Positions 30,074-38,343 are shown, counted from the first letter of the stretch. The stretch: 64,000 bases of DNA from Moritella marina ATCC 15381 (GCF_008931805.1 NZ_CP044399.1:1736001-1800000), one strand, 5' to 3'. Program-made: numbers and translations. The notes: generated by a model not told the origin, from the sequence alone.

Positions 30074-31483
30074 CTATGGTTTATGGCTTAAAATTGAACG
30101 CACAAAACTGCGCGTGTTAGCATTATGATCTGACATAAACTCAGCCAGTAAATTAGTCATCTGAGTAATACCCTCTTCACCATGTTGGTCACGGATCATC
30201 TCTACAATCATTTCAATTTCTTGACTGCCATCCACTTCAAAACTTGGGTCGCTGACGAGTAACTCAGGTATCCAACGCTCTAAGTATTCAGCCAGTTTAT
30301 CTGATTTGTCGTAAGAATTTTTGGCAAACACCTCAACAAAGGTATTATCTGTGTATGCAACCACGCGAGTTTGCTTAGTTAACGCTTTAAATAACGCATT
30401 GCTAAAATCATTATCCTCATAGGCTTTCTTGGTGATGATCTCTTGGAACTCTTCTAACACCAAGTGGCGATTAGACAGTAACTGGATCGCATCTATTTTC
30501 GCTTGTGGATAACCCATCATGTCTTTGGCATTGGTCCATAAGCTCGATGCCGTACTCACACCCGGCTGTAATGTGGAGTGGTATGATTGAGCGATATCGC
30601 CAACATAGTGCATGCCCCACCCCATAAAACGCCAGCCCCAATAATCATGACCAGTACTAAAAGCATACTCAGATAAGGCTTTGTACATATGCACACGATA
30701 ATCAGGGAAGGTATCACGTAAGAATGGCGCTAACGCAAATAATATACTCGACTCATGATAGAAGCCCATATGAAACGGCGCTTGCGTACCATACTCTAAC
30801 GCTGGATTACCAAACGCTTGTTTACCAAAGCCATATAACTTACCAGCCTCAGTATTACTGTCTTCGAATAAGCCAATATCTAAGCCGTTATCAGGATCAT
30901 CATTGGCCGACACTAGCACCTCGAGTGGCGTGACCAGATCACCACTTTTAACTTCGACAAACCTCATGGCATTGTAATGATCTAAATTTGTAAAAACCGC
31001 CACTTCAGATGACGCCATTTTACGACGTCCTTGTGTATCTTGCCCTGGTAACAACTGCACATAAGGGTTAATACGGGCATTCGGATTAATACGAATAGCG
31101 TGAATAAAACGGATTAATAAATCACTTGCTTCGGCATTAAATGCAAGTGCATCAGGGCGCGGTTTATAATACGGAAAATGTTGACGTAACCAAGCTTCAT
31201 TACTGGCTAATAATGTTTCCAGCCCCTGTGCTTCTGCAGTGACAAACTCCGCTAACGTTTCAACCTTAACCGGCGCTTGCTCTGCCACTTCGGGCATGGT
31301 ATTCAATATTGGATAAGTAATCAGACTGTGTTCAGACCACGCAGCAGCATTACCCACCAGCATACAGCTACACAAAAGTGTGCTGATAGTTAATTTCAAC
31401 GGACGTTGAAGCTTGCTTTTAAATTGGTTTTTTAAACACTTAGTTTTTAAATGCTTAGTTTTAAAACACTTAGGGAGAAACAT
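30074..31483 (-). CDS. Secreted zinc-dependent phospholipase C / S1-P1 nuclease-fold protein
   Basis: 469 residues. A long basic n-region and hydrophobic core end at NAAA, with cleavage giving Trp as residue 1 of the mature protein (WSEHSLITYPIL). In zinc phospholipase C and P1 nuclease the mature N-terminal Trp is itself a zinc ligand. The motif HYVGDIAQSYH matches the HFVGDIHQPLH-type zinc motif of that superfamily, and other His/Asp pairs (GHDYWGWRF, FYHESS) are available for the tri-zinc site. Substrate (phospholipid or nucleic acid) is uncertain. The n-region contains a tandem 15-bp repeat encoding KCFKT/KHLKT/KCLKN. An AAGGA ribosome site lies six bases before the ATG. Confidence 0.75.
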   Translation of the reverse strand: MFLPKCFKTKHLKTKCLKNQFKSKLQRPLKLTISTLLCSCMLVGNAAAWSEHSLITYPILNTMPEVAEQAPVKVETLAEFVTAEAQGLETLLASNEAWLRQHFPYYKPRPDALAFNAEASDLLIRFIHAIRINPNARINPYVQLLPGQDTQGRRKMASSEVAVFTNLDHYNAMRFVEVKSGDLVTPLEVLVSANDDPDNGLDIGLFEDSNTEAGKLYGFGKQAFGNPALEYGTQAPFHMGFYHESSILFALAPFLRDTFPDYRVHMYKALSEYAFSTGHDYWGWRFMGWGMHYVGDIAQSYHSTLQPGVSTASSLWTNAKDMMGYPQAKIDAIQLLSNRHLVLEEFQEIITKKAYEDNDFSNALFKALTKQTRVVAYTDNTFVEVFAKNSYDKSDKLAEYLERWIPELLVSDPSFEVDGSQEIEMIVEMIRDQHGEEGITQMTNLLAEFMSDHNANTRSFVRSILSHKP

Positions 31484-31561
31484 AACATTCCTTTGTCATC
31501 GGACGATTCTGATATTAAGTATGTATTAACCATTGAGTATAAACGATTTATCATTAAAAGG

Positions 31562-32368
31562 TTAACAGCTCTCTGCCAACAAACATTGCGCCTTTAGATC
31601 CAGCGTACTCTGAAACAATCTTGGGTCTGCAATTTTGCCCAACATTTCAATGCTCGGCAAACATTCATCATCAACATAATCGGCAAAGTCACCATCAGGA
31701 TCAAAGACTAAGATATCCAAGGCTAATCTATCCATACCATATAGGCCACGGTGGATCATATCTGCAGAGAACACCAATAAATCACCTGCTGCTAAGCCAA
31801 TGACTTCACCGCCAGAAATACTGTCATTACTGACTTTACCATTAATCTCTTGGCGTACATTAAACTCTTCTTCATTATCCCAACGCTTATGTGTCCCCGG
31901 GATTAGTTCCATGCCAAGCTCATCAAACAAAGGTACACGCAGATGCACCACTTGTGTTTCTTGAACCGCTATTTTTTGCTGCTCAACACCAAAGTCATAT
32001 TGACAGTCACGGTGCCAAAAATCTTTTTGCTTTGGATTAACAGGGTTAAAGAATAGCTGAGTATTCATAAAAGCTGCATCATGGGGTATTACCGACTCCA
32101 CAGCATCCATCATTTTTGTTGAACTGATAAAATTGAAAAGCTTGAGTCGATCGTCGCATTCTAAATAATCGATGCCAGTGATCACCGAAGAATTAAACGC
32201 TTCTGAGCGATAGAATTGAATATTATCTTCTTTCCAGTTTTCATGAAATTTTAACACGACTTCTCTCAGTGCTGAGATCTCTGCTGCACTGAAATAATTT
32301 CTAATGACAAAGTAACCTTGCTCGTCATATTCGTTGTTTAACTGCTTTTGCTTTTCTACCTTTAACAC
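31562..32368 (-). CDS. Phytanoyl-CoA dioxygenase (PhyH) family Fe(II)/2-oxoglutarate oxygenase
   Basis: 268 residues. The iron-binding triad is visible as His119-x-Asp121 in DFWHRDCQYDF and His206 in FSADMIHRGLYG, with Arg214 as the likely 2-oxoglutarate ligand. The start GYFVIRNYFSAAEISALREVV is the usual PhyH opening. Family members hydroxylate varied small molecules. The substrate here is unknown. It stands alone, leftmost of the attC-like group. Confidence 0.85.
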   Translation of the reverse strand: MLKVEKQKQLNNEYDEQGYFVIRNYFSAAEISALREVVLKFHENWKEDNIQFYRSEAFNSSVITGIDYLECDDRLKLFNFISSTKMMDAVESVIPHDAAFMNTQLFFNPVNPKQKDFWHRDCQYDFGVEQQKIAVQETQVVHLRVPLFDELGMELIPGTHKRWDNEEEFNVRQEINGKVSNDSISGGEVIGLAAGDLLVFSADMIHRGLYGMDRLALDILVFDPDGDFADYVDDECLPSIEMLGKIADPRLFQSTLDLKAQCLLAESC

Positions 32369-32499
32369 CCATTACCTCTGTTTTATTATCACCACTCGAC
32401 AGCCGGTACCTTGTCACTATCTTGTTAACTAGCTAAAAAGATATGCGGATTAAATCGAGTGCGTTGTGCGTTCGTTTGTAAGAATAAATTCCATTTCTT

Positions 32500-32530
32500 C
32501 TCCAGTCCGTTTTAATGTATCCGTTAACCA
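32500..32530 (-). other. Possible attC-like left arm after the YkgJ gene
   Basis: The minus strand downstream of the YkgJ stop reads GGTTAACGGATACATTAAAA then CGGACTGGAG. This recalls the left arm of many integron attC sites (a core ending AAC, then CATTAAAACGGAC). The core departs from RYYYAAC at one position and no convincing right arm was found before the next gene, so this is a weak call. Confidence 0.25.
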
Positions 32531-32544
32531 GTGCTACGCCAGTA

Positions 32545-32946
32545 CTACACCAACACTTGTCGTGTGTTCTTGATGTAGTGATGGATCTGCCCTTCGACTT
32601 TAACGTCGATCATTTCTACTGGTCGGCGTTCATTCGGACAAGGCATTCTTGGCGTGGTGCCAAACAATCGGCAGATCAATGGGCGCTCTTCATACACAGT
32701 GCAACCTTTAGGGCCAAGATGTACGCAGTTGTATTCATTTAATGCGGCCTCATGCTCAGCATCTGTTTTATATGGCAGGCGTGACATTTCTTCTGCTGAA
32801 GTCGTCACGGGTCCACAGCAATCGTGGCATCCTGGCGTACATTCAAATGTGGGGATCTCTTTGCGCAGGCGTGTTAGCTCTTCTTTATTATTGTTCTGAC
32901 TCTTATTTTTTAACAATAATTTTATTTGTTCGTATTCCGAAAGCAT
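32545..32946 (-). CDS. YkgJ-family cysteine cluster protein
   Basis: 133 residues. The cluster CTPGCHDCCGPV, then NCVHLGPKGCTVYEERPLICRLFG and MPCP, gives the spaced cysteines of the YkgJ (PF03692) family, presumed to bind zinc or an iron-sulfur cluster. The first 30 residues form a charged helix. The biochemical role of the family is unknown. The start is 11 bases from an attC-like right arm, which suggests it was acquired as a cassette. Confidence 0.85.
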   Translation of the reverse strand: MLSEYEQIKLLLKNKSQNNNKEELTRLRKEIPTFECTPGCHDCCGPVTTSAEEMSRLPYKTDAEHEAALNEYNCVHLGPKGCTVYEERPLICRLFGTTPRMPCPNERRPVEMIDVKVEGQIHHYIKNTRQVLV

Positions 32947-32957
32947 GATTGGTCTCT

Positions 32958-32984
32958 ACCTAACGTCACTCTAAGGTGACAAAG
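32958..32984 (-). other. attC-like right arm upstream of the YkgJ gene
   Basis: On the minus strand: CTTTGTCACCTTAGAGTGAC followed by GTTAGGT. The last seven bases fit the integron core GTTRRRY exactly, and the arm parallels the sequence found before three other genes in this window (consensus GTC..CTTA..G.GAC then GTTAG). It ends 11 bases before the start codon, as attC sites do ahead of the next cassette gene. The matching left arm was not found. Confidence 0.4.
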
Positions 32985-33251
32985 CCTGTAAATATATGGC
33001 GTATGTTAACATTTGTAATAGTAACACGTCTCAATTTCCCCAGCATTTTCACCTAGGTCAGTGCTACTAATAAAATGAACAGTAAGCTTACACGTGGGCT
33101 GATTCTATTCTTATTCTGACTTACAGGAAAGAAAGCACCGCGCTTTAGTGATTAAAGATTGATGTCACTGATGAATAATGCAGATTTTGACTGATTTAAA
33201 GTCACAGTAGATAGCGACAGCGCGATACCTACTGTTATTAATTATGTGTCA
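32985..33251. other. Gap between YkgJ and YbjQ genes with one hairpin
   Basis: No gene. ACAGTAG (33204-33210) and CTACTGT (33229-33235) bracket an inner GCG/CGC stem just downstream of the YbjQ stop. This is a possible terminator or folded attC remnant. The rest is unremarkable. Confidence 0.35.
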
Positions 33252-33569
33252 TTACTTTTTTAATTTAACCGCTGTACCAAAAACCATAATTTCAGATGAG
33301 CCATCCATAATTGCGCTTGTCGTAAAACGAATACCGACAATCGCATCAGCGCCCTTTTCATGCGCATTGGCAATTAGACGTTGCACAGCAGTATCTCTAG
33401 CCTCAGTTAACATTTCTGTGTAGCCACGGATTTCACCACCGACAATACTTTTTAAACTTGCCATGATGTCACGCCCTATATGCTTTGCCTGCACGACGTT
33501 ACCTGTCACTACACCGACGATTTCTTCTATTTCCTTGCCTGGTATTGATTCGGTGGTTGAATAGATCAT
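33252..33569 (-). CDS. YbjQ/UPF0145 family protein
   Basis: 105 residues, the length of YbjQ (PF01906). Conserved features are a start like YSTTESIPGKEIEEIVGVVTG, then DIMASLKSIVGGEIRGYTEML, EARDTAVQRLIANAHEKGADAIVGI, and the end VFGTAVKLKK. The family forms pentamers and has been proposed to bind heavy metals; its role is not established. It sits between two attC-like sequences, in the same orientation as its neighbours. Confidence 0.88.
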   Translation of the reverse strand: MIYSTTESIPGKEIEEIVGVVTGNVVQAKHIGRDIMASLKSIVGGEIRGYTEMLTEARDTAVQRLIANAHEKGADAIVGIRFTTSAIMDGSSEIMVFGTAVKLKK

Positions 33570-33585
33570 AAAATTTCCTTGAATA

Positions 33586-33628
33586 CATAAAGCCGCATTA
33601 AGCGGACTGAAACTATAGCTTGTTAGGC
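33586..33628 (-). other. Short attC-like site between the four-helix protein gene and ybjQ
   Basis: The minus strand starts with GCCTAAC, a perfect RYYYAAC core, and the stop codon TAA of the upstream gene lies inside it, as is common for integron cassettes. It continues AAGCTATAGTTTCAGTCCGC, TTAATGCGGC, then TTTATG where GTTRRRY would be expected. The right arm shares GTCCGCTTAATGCG with the site at 58.3 kb. At about 43 bases it is shorter than normal attC sites and has a decayed right core. Confidence 0.4.
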
Positions 33629-34009
33629 AGTATTTTTCATCTTAACTAAATATGTAACGAATATAATGACGAGTACTGAATCGAATACAATGGTTAATAG
33701 TGATTTATCAATATATTGACTTCCAAACATAACAATCAAAGAGATAAAGGCTATTTTACTAATACTGACAAGCACAAGCGCGAGATTACGGTATACAGGT
33801 TTGAACCCGCCATAGATTAATAATACCCCCATCAAGAAAATGAGGAATCCCCAACTTCTAACAATAACTTGCGCTAAAGGCTCGGTAAGTCCTTCACCAA
33901 ACATACTGATTAAGGCCGCTTGTGGTGCAAACACAGCAAATATCATCGAGCAAGTAAGTAAACCTGCTATAAGCATAATCCACTTTATATTATTCACAAT
34001 AAGGTTCAC
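33623..34009 (-). CDS. Four-helix membrane protein, unknown
   Basis: 128 residues with four predicted membrane helices (about residues 8-32, 44-66, 72-96 and 102-123) and short loops. It starts with GTG, supported by AGGAG six bases upstream. I cannot place it in a family with confidence; DUF4345-type small membrane proteins look similar in layout. It is flanked on both sides by attC-like sequences, with its stop codon inside one of them. Confidence 0.65.
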   Translation of the reverse strand: MNLIVNNIKWIMLIAGLLTCSMIFAVFAPQAALISMFGEGLTEPLAQVIVRSWGFLIFLMGVLLIYGGFKPVYRNLALVLVSISKIAFISLIVMFGSQYIDKSLLTIVFDSVLVIIFVTYLVKMKNTA

Positions 34010-34031
34010 ATTAACTCCTAATATTGGTGCT

Positions 34032-34056
34032 ATCTAACGCCGAATTAATCGACTGA
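34032..34056 (-). other. attC-like right arm upstream of the four-helix protein gene
   Basis: The minus strand reads TTTCAGTCGATTAATTCGGC then GTTAGAT, a perfect GTTRRRY core. It is similar to the classical attC ending CTTAATTCAAGCGTTAGATGC. It lies 22 bases before the GTG start. No left arm was found further upstream, where the next gene is on the other strand, so this may be the outer end of the array. Confidence 0.4.
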
Positions 34057-34127
34057 AAATTAAGGCATAAAATACAGACGAAATAAGATAGCCTGCGTTT
34101 CAGTGCGCTCTAACGGTTCAATAACAA

Positions 34128-34175
34128 AACAATAACAATTTAAAGCAACTAGGTAAACGATCGGCTAGCATATTA
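34128..34175. repeat. Degenerate third copy of element X
   Basis: CAATTTAAAGCAACTAGGTA and AACGATCGGC resemble the core of the repeats at 45.4 and 55.6 kb (CAATTTAACACGACAAGGTA and AACGGTCAGC). Only the central part is recognisable. Confidence 0.3.
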
Positions 34176-34298
34176 GCCTCCCCCCTTAACTTATATCCCA
34201 ATAATGTCGATACGAATCAAATTAACGAGAAATAGACTAAACTCATTGGGTTCCACATGCACATCTGATTGCCTCAAATTTAAGGAAGGAATCCGACT

Positions 34299-35222
34299 AT
34301 GAACAAACTAATCACCTCATTAATGATGGCGACATTACTTTGTTTTACCAACGTCGCACTAGCCGCTGATCATGAAACTAATAATCATCACACCGATAAA
34401 AAGGCTTTTAAAGTAACAGAACTCAAACCTGGATTTCAATTTCTGCAAGGAAAAGGCGGTAACATCTTATTGTCCACGGGTAAGGATGGTCTGCTTATTG
34501 TTGACAGTGATTACAGTGAGATGAGCCCTGCACTGCAAGAAACCCTCGCTAGTTATAAAAGCGAGTTAAAGTATGTACTTAATACTCACTGGCATGGCGA
34601 CCATACCCAAGGTAATAAAGCGTTGGGGAAAAACGCAGATATCATTGCCCATGACAATGTCTATCTACGTCTAAATAGCCATCAAGAAGTGAAGCTGTTT
34701 AACATGGTATCTAAGCCTTATCCTGCCGATGCACTACCAGATATTACCTTTGACCATTCACTCACATTACGCTTCAACGATGAAATCATTAAAGCCCTGC
34801 ATTTACCGAACGGTCACACCGACGGCGACAGCGTTATCTTTTTTGAAAAGGCCAATATAGTCCATATGGGCGATCACTACTTCAGTGGCATGTTCCCTTT
34901 TATTGATGTGGGTACCAACGGCAGTGTGAGTGGTGTGGTGAAAAATATTCACGATATTTCAGATGAAATAGGTGACGATACCATTGTTGTACCAGGTCAT
35001 GGCGCGATATCAAACAAAGAAGAATTGCTCGCGTTTAGAGACATGTTAGTCGGTACCAGCAACGAAATTGAAATGATGATGAAGCAAGACATGAGCCTTG
35101 AAGCTATGCAGGAAAAAGGCTTGAGTGAGCAATGGAAAGTCTGGGGCAAAGGCTTTTTAAATGAAAAAGTATGGATCAGTATCGTCCACAGCAGTTTAAC
35201 GAAGGATGCAGCCAAGCAGTAA
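34299..35222 (+). CDS. Periplasmic metallo-beta-lactamase-fold hydrolase
   Basis: 307 residues. A signal peptide ends about residue 22 (ALA-ADHE). The zinc motif HWHGDH is at 97-102, followed by LPNGHTDGDSVIFF, NIVHMGDHYFSGMFPF and PGHGAISN, all standard MBL-fold metal ligands. Homologues include subclass-B-like secreted hydrolases and quinoprotein-relay metallohydrolases. Beta-lactamase activity cannot be assumed. It is divergent from the small cassette-like genes to its left. The gene ends in a 7-bp tandem repeat that includes its stop codon. Confidence 0.85.
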   Translation: MNKLITSLMMATLLCFTNVALAADHETNNHHTDKKAFKVTELKPGFQFLQGKGGNILLSTGKDGLLIVDSDYSEMSPALQETLASYKSELKYVLNTHWHGDHTQGNKALGKNADIIAHDNVYLRLNSHQEVKLFNMVSKPYPADALPDITFDHSLTLRFNDEIIKALHLPNGHTDGDSVIFFEKANIVHMGDHYFSGMFPFIDVGTNGSVSGVVKNIHDISDEIGDDTIVVPGHGAISNKEELLAFRDMLVGTSNEIEMMMKQDMSLEAMQEKGLSEQWKVWGKGFLNEKVWISIVHSSLTKDAAKQ

Positions 35223-35250
35223 GAAGTAAGAAGTAAGAAGTAAGAAGTAG
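35218..35250. repeat. Heptanucleotide tandem repeat over the stop codon (AAGAAGT, about 4.5 copies)
   Basis: Perfect 7-bp units begin at the stop codon of the MBL-fold gene. Every unit junction again contains TAA, so copy number can change without altering the protein. Confidence 0.75.
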
Positions 35251-35273
35251 TCGTCGTTATAAATAGGCACTTG

Positions 35274-35309
35274 TTATAAAAAGCCATTAAACTAAAGAAT
35301 AATGGCTTT
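35274..35309 (-). terminator. Terminator after the GFA-like gene at 35.3 kb
   Basis: On the minus strand AAAGCCATTA and TAATGGCTTT enclose a ten-base loop and are followed by TTTATAAC. It serves the minus-strand gene to the right and perhaps the MBL-fold gene from the left. Confidence 0.65.
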
Positions 35310-35338
35310 CACTTCCCATGTGAACGATTAAGTTAATA

Positions 35339-35734
35339 CTAGCTATCTGCAGGGTGATTAACCCCATCATTGGTGACCACATCACCTAAATCAAATGGAT
35401 TGACACCTTCTAGACAACCAATGTTGAAACCATATTCACTGGGGTTTGAACGGCGCTGATGATGCGTATAAATACCACAGTTAGCACAAAAATAATGTTT
35501 CGCTGTCGCGGTATTAAATTCATATAATTTTAGATATTCACTGCCTTTGACAATGCGAATACCATCTAGATTAACTGAACCAACAATTGCCCCTTTTCGA
35601 CGACAGATAGAACAATCACAACGGCGTGGATTTTCGATACCATTTGGCAGTGATAATTCCAGTTCAACAGCGCCGCAATGGCATGTTGCTTTGTGTTTAG
35701 GTTGGATCTTCGTTTTCCCTACTTGCTTCAACAT
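35339..35734 (-). CDS. GFA/CENP-V domain protein (glutathione-dependent formaldehyde-activating-like)
   Basis: 131 residues. Zinc cysteines occur as CHCGAVEL, RRCDCSICRRKG and YFCANCGIYTHH, the order seen in the GFA family (PF04828). The frame is open for 38 more codons upstream, but the ATG at 35734 has GGAG five bases away and gives the normal family length. Family members mostly have no proven activity; the name comes from one enzyme that joins formaldehyde to glutathione. A second GFA gene occurs at 40.6-41.0 kb. Confidence 0.85.
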   Translation of the reverse strand: MLKQVGKTKIQPKHKATCHCGAVELELSLPNGIENPRRCDCSICRRKGAIVGSVNLDGIRIVKGSEYLKLYEFNTATAKHYFCANCGIYTHHQRRSNPSEYGFNIGCLEGVNPFDLGDVVTNDGVNHPADS

Positions 35735-35873
35735 ATTTGCTCCAACATACTTTAAAGTCCCTTTTTTACGAACAAAATTGAAAAATAGCTGTCTCACCCG
35801 CGATGAATTCTTAAAGCAATTAAGAATGACATAAACCAAATGAAACATTACTTAAAAGCGGTACTAACATAAC

Positions 35874-36299
35874 ATGAAGAAATTAAGTCTTACTATCACA
35901 ATTTTCGTCCTGGCGATGCTGACAGGTTGTTCATCTACATTAACAACCGGTTCGCCTAAAACCATAGCGTATTCAAAATCTCACGACCTTGTTGGTGAGG
36001 CGTCTTGGTATGGCAGTAAATATAATGGCAAGCGAACGGCCAGTGGCGAGACGTATAATATGAGGGCGTACACTGCAGCGCATAAAACCCTACCATTTGG
36101 TACTGTAGTCAGGGTGACGAATACGGTCAATAACAAGTCTGTGGATGTAAAAATTAATGATCGAGGACCATTTGTTAGAGGCCGGATCATAGACCTTTCT
36201 CAAAAGGCATTTGAACAGATAGGCAGTACCAATAAAGGCGTTGTGCCAGTCAGAATAGACATTCTAGACGATAGTAATACCTTTAGGTACAAACACTAA
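35874..36299 (+). CDS. RlpA-like septal/lytic lipoprotein, short form
   Basis: 141 residues. Signal peptide and lipobox LTGC (Cys19), then a double-psi beta-barrel domain: GEASWYGSKYNGKRTASGE, AAHKTLPFGTVVRVTN and VKINDRGPFVRGRIIDLS. RlpA proteins cleave naked glycan strands at the septum. The aspartate of NDRGPF and the glutamate of GEASWYG are present. The C-terminal SPOR domain of standard RlpA is missing, so this is a minimal paralogue not targeted by SPOR. Confidence 0.88.
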   Translation: MKKLSLTITIFVLAMLTGCSSTLTTGSPKTIAYSKSHDLVGEASWYGSKYNGKRTASGETYNMRAYTAAHKTLPFGTVVRVTNTVNNKSVDVKINDRGPFVRGRIIDLSQKAFEQIGSTNKGVVPVRIDILDDSNTFRYKH

Positions 36300-36327
36300 A
36301 AGACAGGTGCCTGTGACGAGTCTTTTT
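36298..36327 (+). terminator. Terminator after the RlpA-like gene
   Basis: AAAAGAC and GTCTTTT form a stem with an inner AGGTGCCT palindrome and end in five Ts. It overlaps the stop codon of the convergent gene. Confidence 0.6.
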
Positions 36328-36523
36328 AAAAGACTTCGTCGTCACTGTAAGCAGCCACAGCAAGCTCGCCATCTGCATCTTTTGAAATCAAGAAGTTAAT
36401 CGGTTTACAACAGACTTGGCAATCTTCAATATATTGCTGCCCCACGTCGGCAGGGTCGATAAGTACTTCGAGGGTTTCACCGCAGTAAGGGCATGTTATC
36501 GATGTTTCAGTTAATTGCTTCAT
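36326..36523 (-). CDS. CPXCG-motif cysteine-rich protein
   Basis: 65 residues with CPYCGETLEVLID at the start, then DCQVCCKPINFLI and an acidic end, matching the CPXCG family (PF14255). The four cysteines probably bind zinc as a zinc ribbon. Function unknown. It is convergent with the RlpA-like gene, with the ends touching. Confidence 0.85.
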   Translation of the reverse strand: MKQLTETSITCPYCGETLEVLIDPADVGQQYIEDCQVCCKPINFLISKDADGELAVAAYSDDEVF

Positions 36524-36655
36524 GCTTATTACGCCTTCTGTTTACTGAAAGATATACTATCCAGAGATCAGCATAAACCACACTTCACTGCATAGCGATA
36601 GATGCAGCGAAGTGAATTGAAGCCATGTGATGTTACACGTTATTTGACTATAACC

Positions 36656-38155
36656 TTACTGCTCTCGCTGTTCTTGCTTTTCTTCAGTTCGATTCAGGCA
36701 GCGACCTCTTGGCTCATTGCCCTCATGCAGCACAACATCAGTATGTAAAAACTCAGCAGCCTCGGCAGACTCTTTCACTTTCTTAGCGCTGCGTGCTAAC
36801 ATTTCAGCTTCAAATGTATTTAACACACTTGCCCGTACGCCTGCATCACGCCATTTCGATAAAGGTCTACATTCTTTGGTGATTTCCCTTGCGAGAGACA
36901 GTGCATCTAACAAAGCTTGGTTTGCACCCTGACCTTTGAATGGGCTCATCGGGTGAGCAGCATCGCCGATTAGCGTCGCGTTAGTACCTTTCTCTAATAG
37001 CTCAGCTTTGAGTAATGCTCGGTCATACACAGGATAACCAGAAACCAACGATTCCGGTGTCGCTGTTAATATCTCTGGAATAGGTGCATGCCACTGACAA
37101 CGATTAATCGCATCTTCTTTCAGTGCTTTAGGACCTAGTGCGCTTAACGCCTTAGCCTCGTTTTCTGGCATTGGAAAACTAAGTTGCCACATCACTGAAT
37201 CTGCGTCATAAGGCATGATATAAATACGCTCATGGCCGTTAGCTGTTTGGAATACAGTGGCTGAATCTAGCAGAGTACGATCAAGAGCCTCGTCATCCAC
37301 TAAACTTTGGATAGCCGACAAAGGACAAATACCAAGAATAGCGATACAGCCTAAATAGTTTAGTGGCGACGCTTCATCACCCACCAGCAATTTACGCACC
37401 GAACTACGGATACCATCCGCACCCACGATAAGATCAGCACGGGCGTGCTTTATCTCACCATCAACTTGAAAGCTTAAATTAACACCTTCAGCCGCTGATT
37501 GTTTAAAATCAACTAACTGATGTCCCCATGTTACCGCATCATCGCCACCTAATTGCTCAAGCAAGGCTAAACGTAACGACTGTCTGGCGATATGCACATT
37601 GGTTCGTTTCGGTAATTTTCGCTGGTCTGACGGTACCCACTTTCGAATTCCCCATTCGCCAATGACGGTACCGTCGGTGGTATGCACGACATGTCGGGTT
37701 GAAACGATGCCTTTATCGAGTGAAACAACACCCAAACCTTCGATTGCCCGGCTCGCTTGTTGCAACGTCAACCCATAACCTTGAGACCGAGCTGTAAAGC
37801 AACTATCACGTTCATACAAAGTAAAAGGAATGCCACGGTGACGACAAGCGACCGCGAGTGCTACACCACCGATACCACCGCCAATAATAGCAACATGTGG
37901 ATAATTTTTTATATCAGCGCCGTTTTCAGTAACAGGTTGAATAGCAGAACGGATCAGACCAGAACCTTGGCAATTCGAGCAGGCATCAAGGTGTGGCTTA
38001 GGGCGAACAGGCGCAATACCTTCGCTGTTATTCTTTTCAAATTGTTCCAACTCACGCTGATAGCTGAGTCTTACTTTCTTACGTAGACGCTTACTGACTT
38101 TACCGCGTCCCTGACAATTTGAACAAATGTGCCACTGGTTCTCTTCAATTTTCAA
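36656..38155 (-). CDS. FAD-dependent monooxygenase with N-terminal DnaJ-type zinc ribbon
   Basis: 499 residues. The first 70 contain two CxxCxGxG motifs (CSNCQGRG at 11-18 and CSNCQGSG at 59-66) separated by a basic-acidic helix, the layout of a DnaJ-like zinc finger. From residue 87 a PHBH-type flavoprotein follows: FAD motif IIGGGIGG, LIVGADGIRSSVRK, and LIGDAAHPMSPFKGQGANQA. The flavoprotein part looks complete. These enzymes hydroxylate aromatic or related small molecules using NAD(P)H and oxygen. The ribbon is unusual for the class and might mediate dimerisation or protein binding. Confidence 0.82.
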   Translation of the reverse strand: MKIEENQWHICSNCQGRGKVSKRLRKKVRLSYQRELEQFEKNNSEGIAPVRPKPHLDACSNCQGSGLIRSAIQPVTENGADIKNYPHVAIIGGGIGGVALAVACRHRGIPFTLYERDSCFTARSQGYGLTLQQASRAIEGLGVVSLDKGIVSTRHVVHTTDGTVIGEWGIRKWVPSDQRKLPKRTNVHIARQSLRLALLEQLGGDDAVTWGHQLVDFKQSAAEGVNLSFQVDGEIKHARADLIVGADGIRSSVRKLLVGDEASPLNYLGCIAILGICPLSAIQSLVDDEALDRTLLDSATVFQTANGHERIYIMPYDADSVMWQLSFPMPENEAKALSALGPKALKEDAINRCQWHAPIPEILTATPESLVSGYPVYDRALLKAELLEKGTNATLIGDAAHPMSPFKGQGANQALLDALSLAREITKECRPLSKWRDAGVRASVLNTFEAEMLARSAKKVKESAEAAEFLHTDVVLHEGNEPRGRCLNRTEEKQEQREQ

Positions 38156-38343
38156 CTTTGTTACCTGCCCTGTATTTAACCCGCTTAAGGATAATCGTTA
38201 AGCTGTGATTATAACGCTCATTAAGGCCAATGGCTGTTTAACTGCAGAAAACTTGGATTTTTATTGATGTAGTCTGTATTTACAGCATTTTTAAGGTAGC
38301 AGAGGTGAGGGGTGAATGAAGAGTAACCGCAACAGCTACATGC

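Noticed and set aside
34299-35222. Calling the MBL-fold protein a beta-lactamase
   Set aside because: Zinc ligands are shared by many hydrolases; nothing in the sequence points to beta-lactam binding.
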